Made by a program: the position numbers and the translations under genes. 64,000 nucleotides of DNA from Anaspis maculata (Eukaryota > Arthropoda > Insecta > Coleoptera > Scraptiidae), in the NCBI GenBank assembly GCA_949128115.1, contig OX421963.1, positions 34,517,979 through 34,581,978 on the forward strand, read 5' to 3'. Of the stretch, positions 45,945-55,539 are shown one piece after another (the first letter of the stretch is position 1; the number at the start of each line of letters is the position of its first letter). The notes under the pieces were generated by a model. The model did not search any database. It saw only the letters and a program-made list of their open reading frames with translations, and was not told the origin of the DNA.

Positions 45945-46312
45945 AGAATGTTCTGGAGTGTGTTTCTGGATGTTCCTGAACGTTCCAGACTAATCGCGAA
46001 CATTCCAGAACATACCGGAACATTCTGAAATGTTGTGGAATGATCTCGAATGTTCCACAATGACCTAGAATGTTCTTGAACGTTCCAGACTATTCCTCAA
46101 CATTCCAGAATATACCGAAACATCCAGAATATTGTTGTAGAATGATCTCGAATGTTCCACAGTGACGGGAACTCGGGCGGAAATGTTCCGAGATGATTCC
46201 AAACGTTCCAGACTATTCCCGGACATTCCAGAACATACCGGAACAGCCTGGAATGATCTCGAATGTTTTGGAATGATCTCGAATGTTCTGGACTGTTCTG
46301 GAAATTCCTAGA
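45945..46312. repeat. Irregular GAACATTC array with heat-shock-element-like phasing
   Basis: The words GAATGTTC, GAACATTCCAGAACAT, CGTTCCAGACTATTCC and TGATCTCGAATGTTC recur with superunits of roughly 110-130 bp (starts near 45970, 46077 and 46200). At 45998-46025 GAA, TTC, GAA, TAC, GAA and TTC follow at exact 5-bp steps. This is the nGAAnnTTCnnGAAn pattern bound by heat-shock factor. A further stretch lies at 46405-46475. The minus-strand frames here are repeat by-products. Confidence 0.8.
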
Positions 46313-46474
46313 GGGCAAAACTTTCAGCCTGTATATCGTCAAAAGCACGCCCTTTAGATAAAACCAGGAACCTTCTTCAAGGATGGGAAATCAACTTTAT
46401 ACCTACTTGATGTAATCTGGAATGTCCCACAATGATCTAGAATCTTCCGGGATGTTCCAGAACGTTTCAGAGGA

Positions 46475-46830
46475 ATGATTTCAAATACTCTCGAATGGGC
46501 TCTGGTTACGCTAACTCCATTCTTTTCTAGACTTTCGTTGGTACAAAACACATCATATTCACTTCTACAGACATTTTCTAAGTCCATGAGGTTGAAAACG
46601 AATGCTGGAATTCGTCCCCATTTCAAGGTAATAATTTTATTGCGTCGAACAATTTCTTCCAGCGTACGCCACAACAGCAGTAAGTGGTACGTGGTCCCTT
46701 CCTTCAGCTTGAAACCGGAAACCTTCTTCATGGATAGGGGGTCTTCGTAGAGGTCTACCACAGTACCACACCATAAAACTCCCTTGATCGTACCGGGACT
46801 CGTTTCTAAGCTCAAGCAGCACGCACATTG
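46475..46830 (-). other. Possible exon-like fragment with weak P450 resemblance
   Basis: In a 199-codon minus frame the segment WRTLEEIVRRNKIITLKWGR, then IPAFVFNLMDLENV and YDVFCTNESLEKNG, has the feel of the N-terminal beta region of a cytochrome P450 (a basic stretch, then a G-P strand and a D..D.E.V helix). An upstream SPGTIKGVLWCGTVVDLYED could mimic the proline hinge. The heme-binding cysteine region, I-helix and K-helix are absent, and the C-terminal 50 codons are encoded by the GAACATTC array. This may be chance. A truncated pseudoexon is the alternative. Confidence 0.2.
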
Positions 46831-47870
46831 TACATTTGGTTTTATTATATAACAAGTATTGATATTGATTGGATATTGATTATTGTTGATAGGTAGAATA
46901 CCTTGCGTTACATAAACAGGAACAGACAGGAAAGTATGTAGGTATACAACCAACTTGACACCACTTTATTTTTCAGTAGATCTCATACTAACCGGCTCCG
47001 TTTACAACTGCACCAACAGATGGCGCTCGTGCATATAATGCTGTAGGGTTGCTAGATTATCGACAGCTTTTTGGCTGGTACAAGGGTTACGCAACTTACG
47101 TTGCTAAGGGCCGATGGGAGGGGCTAAAATTCAGCTATATGTGTCAAAATTAACCATGAGCGGAGCAAAAAGAAAATTTGCGGGGTCCGGTGCTGTTTCT
47201 TGATGTCCGCAACTCAACATACATGGAAATTTCATTTCATCTAGCGGCATAAAAGACGTGTTTTGAAACTCATCGGGCAAATCATATCTACCCCGCACAT
47301 GAATTTGTGCACCTAAATCCAAAATAAACACGCTCTTGACAGCTAGAACCGGTTGGGACGGACGCCTATGGCGTTCCGTGAGACAGACAGCTGTCAGTCC
47401 TTGACTCCGTGAGGCCGTTCAGTCGTTCAGTAGACAAACGGTCGGCCAGAATGCGGTTTTCTCACGGCGGCCGGCTGGTAACCTCGCGTGACCCTCATTG
47501 TCCCTATAATGCTGTTCATGGAATGACCCTTCTTATGGATCGAAAACATAGACGTATCCACGTCAAAAAAAAATCGCAAGTAAAACTTCCCCTAGTCGAA
47601 ACCCGCCGGCGTTTGTTTTTGTTCAAAATATTTATTTCAACCTGGTGATGGTGCCACTACTGGGTTTTGGCTCCGGCCCCTCTTAAATCCTCCCAAAAAA
47701 ACCGTCTGCGGCGCTTACTAGATGGATGCGCTCCCGCACTCCCTCTCTTCCATAGAAGACTGCATGTTTTACAAACACCATCAGCCCCCCCCCCCCAACA
47801 AAATTCGTAAATATGGCACTGGCACTGTGCTATGTCAGTCTAGTCACCGATTACAATTCATGCAATTTAG
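46831..47870. other. Unclassified sequence
   Basis: No repeat or gene recognised. A C-homopolymer of about 13 bases lies near 47787-47799. The stretch 47340-47500 is less AT-rich. Confidence 0.4.
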
Positions 47871-47878
47871 GTTGTAGC

Positions 47879-48698
47879 CAGGGCTGGGCGGTATTTCAAA
47901 TACAAGTATTTGAAATACATTCAAGTATTTTGTATTTAAATACATTTGATTGAAAAGTATTTGTATTTTGTATTTTGGAATAGTTCAGTCAGATAGTATT
48001 TCGTATTTTGTATTTTAAATACATTTTTCGGACAAGTATTTTGATTTTCAAAATACAAAATACAAAATACATTTATTTCCCATGCTCTTTCGTCTGTTCG
48101 GGCCGAAATTGTTCTGGTAATACTATATTCACCTCATTGACATTTCTTGCATTTAAACACTATTTGGGATCGATAATGAGTTCTATTGCATCTTTTACGT
48201 TTTACGTTTTACTGGTAAGTGCATCCTACTGTCAGCCACGAGAGGTCCCATGTCGGATGTCGGACAATATTTTCGAAAAACTGGTTGTCCCCAAAGGAAA
48301 TCAACATTTGTTATTTTGAAGAATTGATGAATGAAGTAAGGAATAGGTTTAAATATGAAGTTTTCTTAACTTTATGTTTATTTCATTTGTCTTTTCATAG
48401 TTCATAATAATTTACTTATTGTTGCGACTGAATCAATGAAGTGTTCCCATTGAAATACTTGCATTTTACGGTTTTTCCAATAAAATGGTTGAAATACGCA
48501 ATAAGAATGTATTTTGTATTTGGAATACTCTCTAGGTTGTATTTTGTATTTTGGAATTTCTTAGTTTTCCAAAATACGTATTTTGTATTTTGTATTTCAA
48601 AGACATTTCAAGAAGTAGTTTGTAGTTTGTATTTCGACTATCTTGGATCGTGTATTTTGTATTTAAATACATTTTTCGAAGTATTTTGCCCAGCCCTG
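47879..48698. mobile_element. Non-autonomous hAT-type element 3 (820 bp)
   Basis: CAGGGCTGGGC at the left and GCCCAGCCCTG at the right are inverted repeats, and GTTGTAGC flanks both sides exactly (47871-47878 and 48699-48706). Sub-terminal regions at both ends are dense arrays of TTTGTATTT and AAATACATT words. The centre (about 48080-48480) is less repetitive and has a motif-less 103-codon frame. No transposase. Confidence 0.93.
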
Positions 48699-48730
48699 GT
48701 TGTAGCTTGTAGCTAAACATAGAGTAGCTA

Positions 48731-48898
48731 AAGGTGCGTTCAGTCAGCTTATTAAGCAGCAAGTTTTAATTTTAGTCGCAAGCGCAGCAACGCCCATTGG
48801 CTCTTATGAACCAGCCTCCTCAGAACAGCCAATAAGCGATGCAGCGCTTACGACTAAAATTAAAACATGCGGCTAAATAAGCTGGTTGAACGCACCTT
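48731..48898. repeat. MITE with AAGGTGCGTTCA ends (168 bp)
   Basis: AAGGTGCGTTCAGTCAGCTT, then ATT, pairs with AAT and AAGCTGGTTGAACGCACCTT. An inner pair is AATTTTAGTCG with CGACTAAAATT. A direct target duplication is not clear. Confidence 0.85.
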
Positions 48899-48916
48899 AA
48901 GTAGGTAAGCGTTCTC

Positions 48917-49359
48917 TATACAGGGTGTTTCAGTTTTAAACGATCAAACTTTGGAGTAAGATTCTCCTCATCTTCCTGATTCGGAGAAATATAGCATACT
49001 TGCCTCTCAATCGCTTCCTTAAAAAGATACAGGGTGTCAAAGTTCACTTTTTTCGGTTTTAAAAAAAGTTGTTACTTGAGAACCATTTGCAGATGCTTCC
49101 AAATTTATGGCCCCCCGACACATGATGACAGATGATTACGACAAACCAGGCTATACTAAATTTAAGCTAATTTGGTTAAATGGTCCTCGAGTCACAAATT
49201 TTTTAAAATCGAAGCACTTTTTTTAAAAAAGTGAACTTAGACACCTTGTATGTTTCTTAGGAAGCGACTGAGAGGCCTGCATGTTCTATTTTTCTGAATC
49301 AGGAGGTTAAGGAGAATCTTATCCCACAGTTTGATCGATTCAAACTGAAACACCTGTAC
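48917..49359. repeat. Foldback element J (about 440 bp)
   Basis: TATACAGGGTGTTTCAGTTT and AAACTGAAACACCTGTAC are the ends. GTAAGATTCTCCT, CTCTCAATCGCTTCCT and AAGTTCACTTTTTT pair inward to a loop near 49140. A second internal CAGGGTGTC word (49031) mirrors GACACCTTG (49241). Same tip family as A, B, C, L and the 53838 element. Confidence 0.9.
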
Positions 49360-49446
49360 TCTATACTTGCGCCTCGACTTGCGCTATGACCACATCAAAG
49401 TTGGTTTAGTGTCCACTTGGTTTATTACATCCAGTTGAAGTTCGCT

Positions 49447-50982
49447 ACTACACCTTTTCCAGCTGTAGTTTAGAAAACTTCAGATGTATTTGAGAAAATA
49501 TGAAATGTATTTAAGATTAACCAAATGTAGTTCAGAAATCGCCAATGCATTTTAAAAAATTTTATATGTACTTCAGAAAATATGAAATGTATTTTAGATT
49601 AACGAAATGTATTCGAGATATTACCAAATGTATTTTAGAAAAAATTAAAGGCATTACAGATCCACGAAGTTCAATGGAGAAATTGCCAATTGTATTTTCG
49701 AAAACGTTAGATGTATTTACGATAAGATGAGATGTATTTGAGATATTATGAAATGTATTTCAGATTCAGATATTTTGTTTTAGGGTAAAACAGTGATGAA
49801 AAAGCAAACGTTGTTGAGGAAAACGAACTCCAAATTCTCAACTACAATTGGCGGTTTCTCACTTACAATTCACGTTTCCTGAACTACATATCCTTATTCT
49901 AAAATTCATTTGGTACTTTCTCAACTACATTTGAATATTCAATTATACAACTGGCTGGCATATTCTAAACTACATTTCCCAAATTCAAAATACATTTGGC
50001 AATTTCTAAACTACATTTCTCATAATTAAAGTACATTTGGCAAATTCCAAACTACATTTCTCATATTCAAAATACAATTGGTGTTTTCTCAAATCGAATC
50101 GCTAATCTGAAATACATTTGCTATTATCGCAAATACAGTTGGAAATGGTGTAGTTACTGTATTATTTTACAGCTATTAACTTTGAAATATTGCAAATTTT
50201 AAATCTAGGTAGGTAGTTATACGTATAACCTACCTATTGAACAACGTAGATACTTTTGTTTTTGATGCAACGCTGTTATACACCATTTCCAGCTGTATTT
50301 GCGATAATATCAAATGTATTTCAGATTAGCGATATGTATTTGAGAAAACACCAATTGTATTTTAAATATAAGAAATGTAGTTTAGAAATTGACAAATGTA
50401 TTTTAAATATGAGAAATGTAGTTTAGAAATTGCCAAATGTATTTTAGATTTGAGAAATGTAGTTTAGAATATGCCAGTTGTATAATTGAATATTCAAATG
50501 TAGTTGAGAAAGTACCAAATGAATTTAAGAATAAGGATATGTAGTTTAGAAAACGTGAATTGTAAGTGAGAAACTGCCAATTGTAGTTGAGAATTTGGAG
50601 TTCGTTTTCCTCAACAACATTCGCTTTTTCATCACTGTTCTACCCTGAAAAAAAAATATCTGAATCTGAAATACATTTCATGATATCTCAAATACATATC
50701 ATCTTATCTTAAATACATCTAACGTTTTCGAAAATACAATTGGCCATTTCTCCATCAAACTTCGTGGATCTGGAATGCATTTATTGTTTTCTAAAATACA
50801 TTTGGTAATATCTCGAATACATTTCATTGATCTAAAATACATTTCTTATTTTCTAAAATACATCTAAAGTTTTCTAAAACGCATTGGCAATTTCTTAAAT
50901 ACATTTGGTTAATCTTAAATACATTTCATATTTTCTAAAATACATCTGAAGTTTTCTAAACTACAGCTGGAAAAGGTGTAGT
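49447..50982. repeat. Long palindrome built of 21-bp units (1.54 kb)
   Basis: ACTACACCTTTTCCAGCTGT at the left pairs with ACAGCTGGAAAAGGTGTAGT at the right, and pairing continues to a perfect 14-bp centre (GTTATACGTATAAC near 50222) with no spacer. Both arms consist of degenerate units such as AAATGTATTTTAGAAAATAT and AAATGTAGTTCAGAAATCGC with a period of about 21 bp. A distinct segment with AAACGTTGTTGAGGAAAACG marks the middle of each arm (49808 and 50610), and CTGGAAATGGTGTA/TACACCATTTCCAGC marks a secondary boundary near 50135 and 50285. Strand symmetry means a transcript would be a long hairpin. Confidence 0.92.
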
Positions 50983-51734
50983 GGATTGCGGTAATTTTAT
51001 ATTGTGCGGTATTTCTGAAATTGCGAGAGCACCAGGCAGGTACCTAGCTTTGAAATTCAATACCTTGTACTTTACACTTTACCTATCTGGAGTTGCGAAA
51101 GTTTGCGTGAAACCTGCTAAGATCGAAAACTATAGCGCGCACTCAAACATTGGCAGCGCACATCTTTAATGCGTATCAGAGATTGCGTATCAAGTTCGGT
51201 GTTTCACCGGCATCTCAACCATTGCACCCAACAATCCGTAGCTGATTGGCGTTTACCTTCCTCAGAAATTCCTGGGGTTATTTTTACCGGCAGGAACAAA
51301 GTTGTGCACGACTGAATTCTCTCGTGTTTCACTCCCAGCCAGCCCTTCCTCTTCCAACAGGTCCTTCAATTTCTAATGTCATTAACAGCAAGCTGAGTTA
51401 GGTGTAGTTGAAAATCTGTGCACCCCGGCAGCAATGGGACGAAACAACAAGGTTAGACCCGTCTAATTGCGAGCTGACTAATAATTCATGGCGAAGCCAA
51501 AGAGGTTCAGGCATCAGGTAGGGATGGATCTAAACGGGCGCAAATCCGACCTTTATTATTCCCTGGGTGATGTTTGATTTTCGCAAAGAATCAACTTCTA
51601 CGTCCATCGAATTACGTTTTTAGTACAATTTTACCATGGATCAGCAAAATACACTTTTGATACAGTTCAAAAAGATTACGGAATTTCATACACCTATACG
51701 AAGGCGCAGAGCGGACATGGAAGATATTTATTTG
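50983..51734. other. Unclassified sequence
   Basis: Motif-less except for a 62-codon frame at 50981. Less AT-rich than average around 51180-51480. Confidence 0.4.
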
Positions 51735-52246
51735 TAATTGCGTTTTTTCTTCTGTCAATTGCCACTTTATTCTGGCAATTGCGTCTTTTTTTTGTCAATT
51801 GCCACTTTATTCTGGGAATTGCGACTTTTTTCTGTCAATTGCCACTTATTTTGGCAATTGCCACTTATTTTGACAATTGCGACTTTTTTCTGTCAATTGT
51901 CACTTTATTCTGGCAATTGCGACTTTTTTCTGTCAATTGCCACTTTATTCTGGCAATTGCGTTTTTTTTCTGTCAATTGCGACTTTTTGCTGTCAATTGC
52001 GACTTTTTTCTGTCAATTGCGACTTTATTCTGGCAATTGCGGCTTTTTTGTATTAATTGACACTTTATTCTGGCAATTGCGTCTTTTTTTTTGTCAATTG
52101 CCACTTTATTCGGGGAATTGCGACTTTTTTCTGTCAATTGCCACTTATTTTGACAATTGCGACTTTTTTCTGTCAATTGCCACTTTATTCTGGCAATTGC
52201 GACTTTTTTCTGTCAATTGACACTTAATTCTGGCAATTGCGACTTT
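51735..52246. repeat. 40-bp minisatellite rich in CAATTG (about 12 units)
   Basis: The unit is CTGTCAATTGCCACTTTATT followed by CTGGCAATTGCGACTTTTTT. Each contains two CAATTG palindromes about 20 bp apart, one half with TTTATTCTGG and the other with TTTTTTCTGT. Variants (TTATTTTGA, TTGTATTAA) are scattered along the array. The 160-codon and 93-codon frames across it encode LFWQL-type repeats and are by-products. Confidence 0.95.
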
Positions 52247-52440
52247 TTAGCACATTTCGATAGAAAATGATGTTTATATGGCCGGTTTGTTCGTCTGTCT
52301 GTCCGTCCGTTATTTGTCTGTTCGTCCGTCTGTCTGTCTGTCCGTGTAAAAGTTGAGAAGTTGTACTCCTTCTCGGGAAATGAAGCTAGAGTCTTAGTAC
52401 TTATTCCGATTAATAGCTTAGGCCCTCAAGGGTGGCCTAT
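52247..52440. repeat. Left arm of an inverted pair (partner 53100-53270)
   Basis: TTTTTAGCACATTTCGATAG, AAAATGATG, TATATGGCCGGTTTGT, a GTCTGTCC run, GAGAAGTTGTACTCCT, GAAGCTAGAG and AGGGTGGCC(T/A)ATGGGCA appear, inverted, at 53100-53270. A LINE 3' end lies between the arms. Related to 28034-28110. Confidence 0.82.
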
Positions 52441-52618
52441 GGGCAGACTGTATTTCATGATGGCGCTGCTATCTTGGTAGCCATATTGAAATTTCTCATC
52501 AGTGGAACGGAACCTCGAACGGAACTTACTCTGATCTCGTATGAACATTCTTACTTTCAAGCTCAGTTTCATGATTACGCCGCCATCTTGGTAACATTAT
52601 TCAAATTTCATGGCATAA

Positions 52619-52909
52619 ATGAGACTTGCCGATAACTTTTCGCTCAAATTTTCTTTCAGTGGAAATACTTATAACATAAACACCTCTGAATTTTGTACGT
52701 TGTGTAATTAACACTGCCACGAGAGCCTTGATCACCTGATTTTTGAATGTCCCCTGTACCGCAGCTTAAGATCTCTTCTTCCTGCGGGGCTGAGGGCGTT
52801 TGACGATTTGATTGTTTGTTTGAGGGGTATTGACCAGAGAGGCGCTAAGAGGCTAGGAAATTACATCATGGCTATGCTTAAGCTCCGCTCATTCGCTTTT
52901 AACGAATGA
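52619..52909 (+). pseudogene. LINE C-terminal fragment (5)
   Basis: The frame reads NFSLKFSFSGNTYNINTSEF, then CTLCN, an in-frame stop at 52709, HCHESLDHLIFECPLYRSLR and SLLPAGLRAFDDLIVCLRGI, ending KLRSFAFNE and a stop at 52907. The C..C...H....H...C pattern with FECPLY is the cysteine-rich tail of CR1/Jockey-type LINEs. It aligns along its length with the split copy at 39716/42938. The in-frame stop and missing polymerase show it is dead. Confidence 0.85.
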
Positions 52910-53065
52910 CGTGATATTTTAAAATGTGTTGAACGGTTTGTGTACCAGTATTGTTTTAAAATGTATTAGTATTAGTGTTAACGGTGATCTTGTTCTACAA
53001 TTGTTGAGTTTTTTTTTTCTCAAAAAACAATGAATCATTCGAATTGAATTGAATTGAATTGATAA
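52910..53065 (+). repeat. LINE 3' untranslated end with GAATT repeats
   Basis: About 100 bp of untranslated sequence ends in a poly-T stretch, then CTCAAAAAACAATG, then GAATTGAATTGAATTGAATT at about 53041-53060. A short 5-bp microsatellite tail is common for such LINEs. The right arm of the inverted pair starts within 40 bp. Confidence 0.7.
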
Positions 53066-53099
53066 TAGTAATGATAACTATGCATGGATAAAAAAAATA

Positions 53100-53270
53100 A
53101 TGCCCATTGGCCACCCTTGGGGACATCAGCTTTCTATCAAAAAAGTTCTACAAATAAGGCTCTAGCTTCATTCCTCCAGGAGGAGTACAACTTCTTAATT
53201 TCTACACGGATAGACAGACAGACAAACCGACCATATACCGTCATTTTCTTACGAAAATGAGCTAAAAACC
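53100..53270. repeat. Right arm of the inverted pair (partner 52247-52440)
   Basis: TGCCCATTGGCCACCCTTGG, GGAGTACAACTTCTTAATTT, GACAGACAGACAAACCGACC and TCATTTTCTTACGAAAATGA follow in the reverse of the order in the left arm. Confidence 0.82.
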
Positions 53271-53835
53271 GAGAAAAAAACTTATTTTTTTACAGAAAAA
53301 AAATATTTCCAAGTAAATCAGTGGATTTTCCAAGTATAGGAGTGAAGCTTCGTGGTTCTTTATTCAGTGATGTAATAACTTGAAAATGATTGGTGGCTAG
53401 TGCTTATAGGTCTACTATTTCTAGAAAAAAGACGTTCAACATTTTTCCTTCTCTCGGCAGCCATCTTGCGTTCACTTTTAACAGAATAATAGAATATGAA
53501 GTGACTGATAGATAGTTATCAAGTTCGTGACGTACAATCATTCTGCCACGAAAAATAATCCCAACAATAAGAACTGCCTCCTTGTGCAGTGAACATTACC
53601 ATTCAAGTTGTTTTTGGTTTTACAGACTTTCGTTGCTCATGATGGCCAATGTGGTTTTTAAAAGAACCGTGAGTGAATCAAGTACATTAGGCATTCTCAT
53701 GCGTCACATTTCAAACGACGCAGAAAGGAGAATAAAGACTCAATTTTTTTCAGTTTTTGAGCTGAAACTTTTTGTTGTTTTTCCACTTCTTCTCCCTATA
53801 TACAGGCAGAGTAGGCGCCAATGACTTCGTATGGT
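53271..53835. other. Unclassified sequence
   Basis: Contains a motif-less 80-codon frame (53582) that starts and ends without supporting context. Confidence 0.4.
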
Positions 53836-53837
53836 AT

Positions 53838-54814
53838 ACAGGGTGTTTCAGCGATGATAACAAAAAATTCAACTGTGGATCTCGTCAAAATATGACGAAA
53901 ACCTATATGTATACCATTTTGCAAAGTTCGGTCTAATAACGAAGATACAGCCCTTCAAAGTTGACTTTTTTTCGTATTTCAAAAATTTGTAACTCGGTGA
54001 CTTCTTGACCAAAATAACTTAAATTCAGCTGAGACTGATTTGTCGAAACTATCTACCGACCTGCAAGATTTTAAAGAATCCAACCAGTGGTATTGGAGTT
54101 ATGAGGGTCAATAATTTAGAAGCATTCAAAGAAAAGTTGACTTAGGGTGACCCCTTATAACTTCTACGTCATTAAATAAAGTTGTAGTAAATAAGTCTTC
54201 TCCACTTGTTTTTTATATTGTTTACTCGAGTTAAATGAGCACCGCAGGGAACTACCTGCGTTCGATATAAAATCAAACTTTACAAGACATGTAGTTGCCG
54301 AAGGTCATGATTTTGCTTTTAATTGTTTAAAACCAGTCCAAAAACTTGACAACAGACACCTAATTGAATTTTCTGAAATTTTGCAAATAAAAAAACAATA
54401 CAATCTTGATCCAGATAGCCTCCTCAATGAACAAACCGATTTTGACAACATCTACATTATACCAGCTCTACTCCCAATTTTATAATCCTCTCCTTCATTT
54501 TTTTTTGTTGTTTTACCTGTTACGTCTATTCTTCATTGTTACATCATTACTTTGACATAAAGTTCTATGCTATGTCACATTAGTTTTGAAAATGGCTTTA
54601 TACATTTAACTAGCCGAAACTCGAGTAAACAATATAAAAAACAAGTGGAGAAGACTTATTTACTACAACTTTATACTATACAACTCCATTTTGAGCATCA
54701 TGGATCCCTTTATCAATTTTTCTACGTCATTGATTGGATTCTTTCAAAATTTGGCAGGTTGATAGATAGTACCGACAAAGTAGATTATGCTAAATTAAAG
54801 CTAAATGGTATGTC
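53838..54814. repeat. Foldback element with a Penelope-like fragment in its loop
   Basis: The left end TATACAGGGTGTTTCAGCGA is the shared foldback tip. The left arm contains AAACTATCTACCGACCTGC, TAAAGAATCCAACCA and GTTGTAGTAAATAAGTCTTC with CTCCACTTG and TATATTGTTTACTCGAG. The right arm (54619-54800) has the inverse order, from CTCGAGTAAACAATATAAAA to TGGATTCTTTC and GCAGGTTGATAGATAGT. The outer right tip is lost where an LTR fragment begins near 54815. The loop 54231-54618 is retroelement sequence. Confidence 0.8.
54231..54485 (+). pseudogene. Penelope-like element C-terminal (GIY-YIG region) fragment
   Basis: The frame reads LNEHRRELPAFDIKSNFTRH, then VVAEGHDFAFNCLKPVQKL, then DNRHLIEFSEILQIKKQYNL and ends IPALLPIL with a stop at 54483. 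The order L.EH..., SNF..H....GH.F, R...E...I and LN.Q.D....LP is characteristic of the end of GIY-YIG endonuclease domains in Penelope-like retroelements. The GIY and YIG motifs themselves and the reverse transcriptase are missing. The 3' untranslated part runs to about 54618. It is a 5'-truncated insertion. Family call from motif memory only. Confidence 0.65.
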
Positions 54815-54999
54815 GGTACCTCCGCCAAAATGGCTAATGTTTTCTAATCGACCGTTGAAGTCTCCATTCAGTTGCACAGGCAAAGCCTACGCGCGTGTTC
54901 CGGAATGCACCAGGGCTCCGCACTTGTACACTGCGACCTAATGGGAAGAGTCTAGAATACTAGAAAGATCGCGTGTTCTCCAAAATCGCCGCTCGTAAC
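54815..54999 (+). mobile_element. LTR 3'-end fragment
   Basis: CCTCCGCCAAAATGGCTAAT, AAGTCTCCATTCAGTTGCAC, CGGAATGCACCAGGGCTCCG, CACTTGTACACTGCGACCTA and CGCGTGTTCTCC, ending CGCCGCTCGTAACA, match the 3' part of the solo LTR at 30167 and the 9672 fragment. hAT element 4 inserted a few bases beyond its end. Confidence 0.85.
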
Positions 55000-55010
55000 A
55001 ATACAGTACC

Positions 55011-55527
55011 CAGAGGCGTACCATAGCAGAAGCCAAAGAAGCCCGGGCTTGCGGCGCAAAAATTTCAAGAGGCGCAAAATTCTGGGAAAAGAAGTTTTTT
55101 TCAAGGAAATATAAGAATCACGGGTGGGTCGGGATAAAATCAATACAAAACAAATACTACATAGAATTCCTATTATTGAAAAATACACATCTTATGGTGC
55201 GATTCTCTAAAAAATTACATTCCATAAAGGCTCTGTTACGTTGTTATTACCTAGGCAACAGCCAATGGCCGACACGAATTTTTACATAACAGAGCGTTTA
55301 TGGAATGTTATTTTTTACAGAATAGCACCATAAGAGACAGTTTCAACAATGTGGGTACCCTATTTTGTCTCATCATCATTAAAATTAAATTTAAAAAAAA
55401 AACGAAGAAGTTTCCATGATAAACACTAAAATAGTTTCCGTAAAACCAAACAAAAATCAATGAGGGGGGGAGGGAGGGCGCAATTTTTTTTAGGCTTTGG
55501 GCGCCTAATTGGCTCAATACGCCACTG
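55011..55527. mobile_element. Non-autonomous hAT-type element 4 (517 bp)
   Basis: Starts CAGAGGCGTACCATAGC and ends GCTCAATACGCCACTG. ACAGTACC flanks both sides exactly (55003-55010 and 55528-55535), an 8-bp duplication. The terminal repeats are short and imperfect (CAGWGGCGTA). A MITE of another family is nested inside at 55195-55330. No transposase frame. Confidence 0.88.
55195..55330 (-). repeat. MITE TGGTGCGATTCTCT family, copy 3, nested in hAT element 4
   Basis: TGGTGCGATTCTCTAAAAAA at the left and AACAGAATAGCACCA-like sequence at the right match, in opposite orientation, the copies at 38486 and 38854, including the word GCCAATGGCCGACACG. TA lies on both sides, consistent with a TA duplication, but the other copies do not confirm it. 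Confidence 0.88.
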
Positions 55528-55539
55528 ACAGTACCTACC

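Noticed and set aside
46354..46953. 199-codon minus-strand frame, longest in the window
   Set aside because: Its C-terminal quarter is encoded by the GAACATTC repeat and the rest lacks any decisive domain motif. Kept only as a low-confidence fragment.
51738..52220. 160-codon repetitive protein
   Set aside because: Entirely produced by the 40-bp CAATTG minisatellite; a second frame on the same strand and one on the opposite strand are also open across it.
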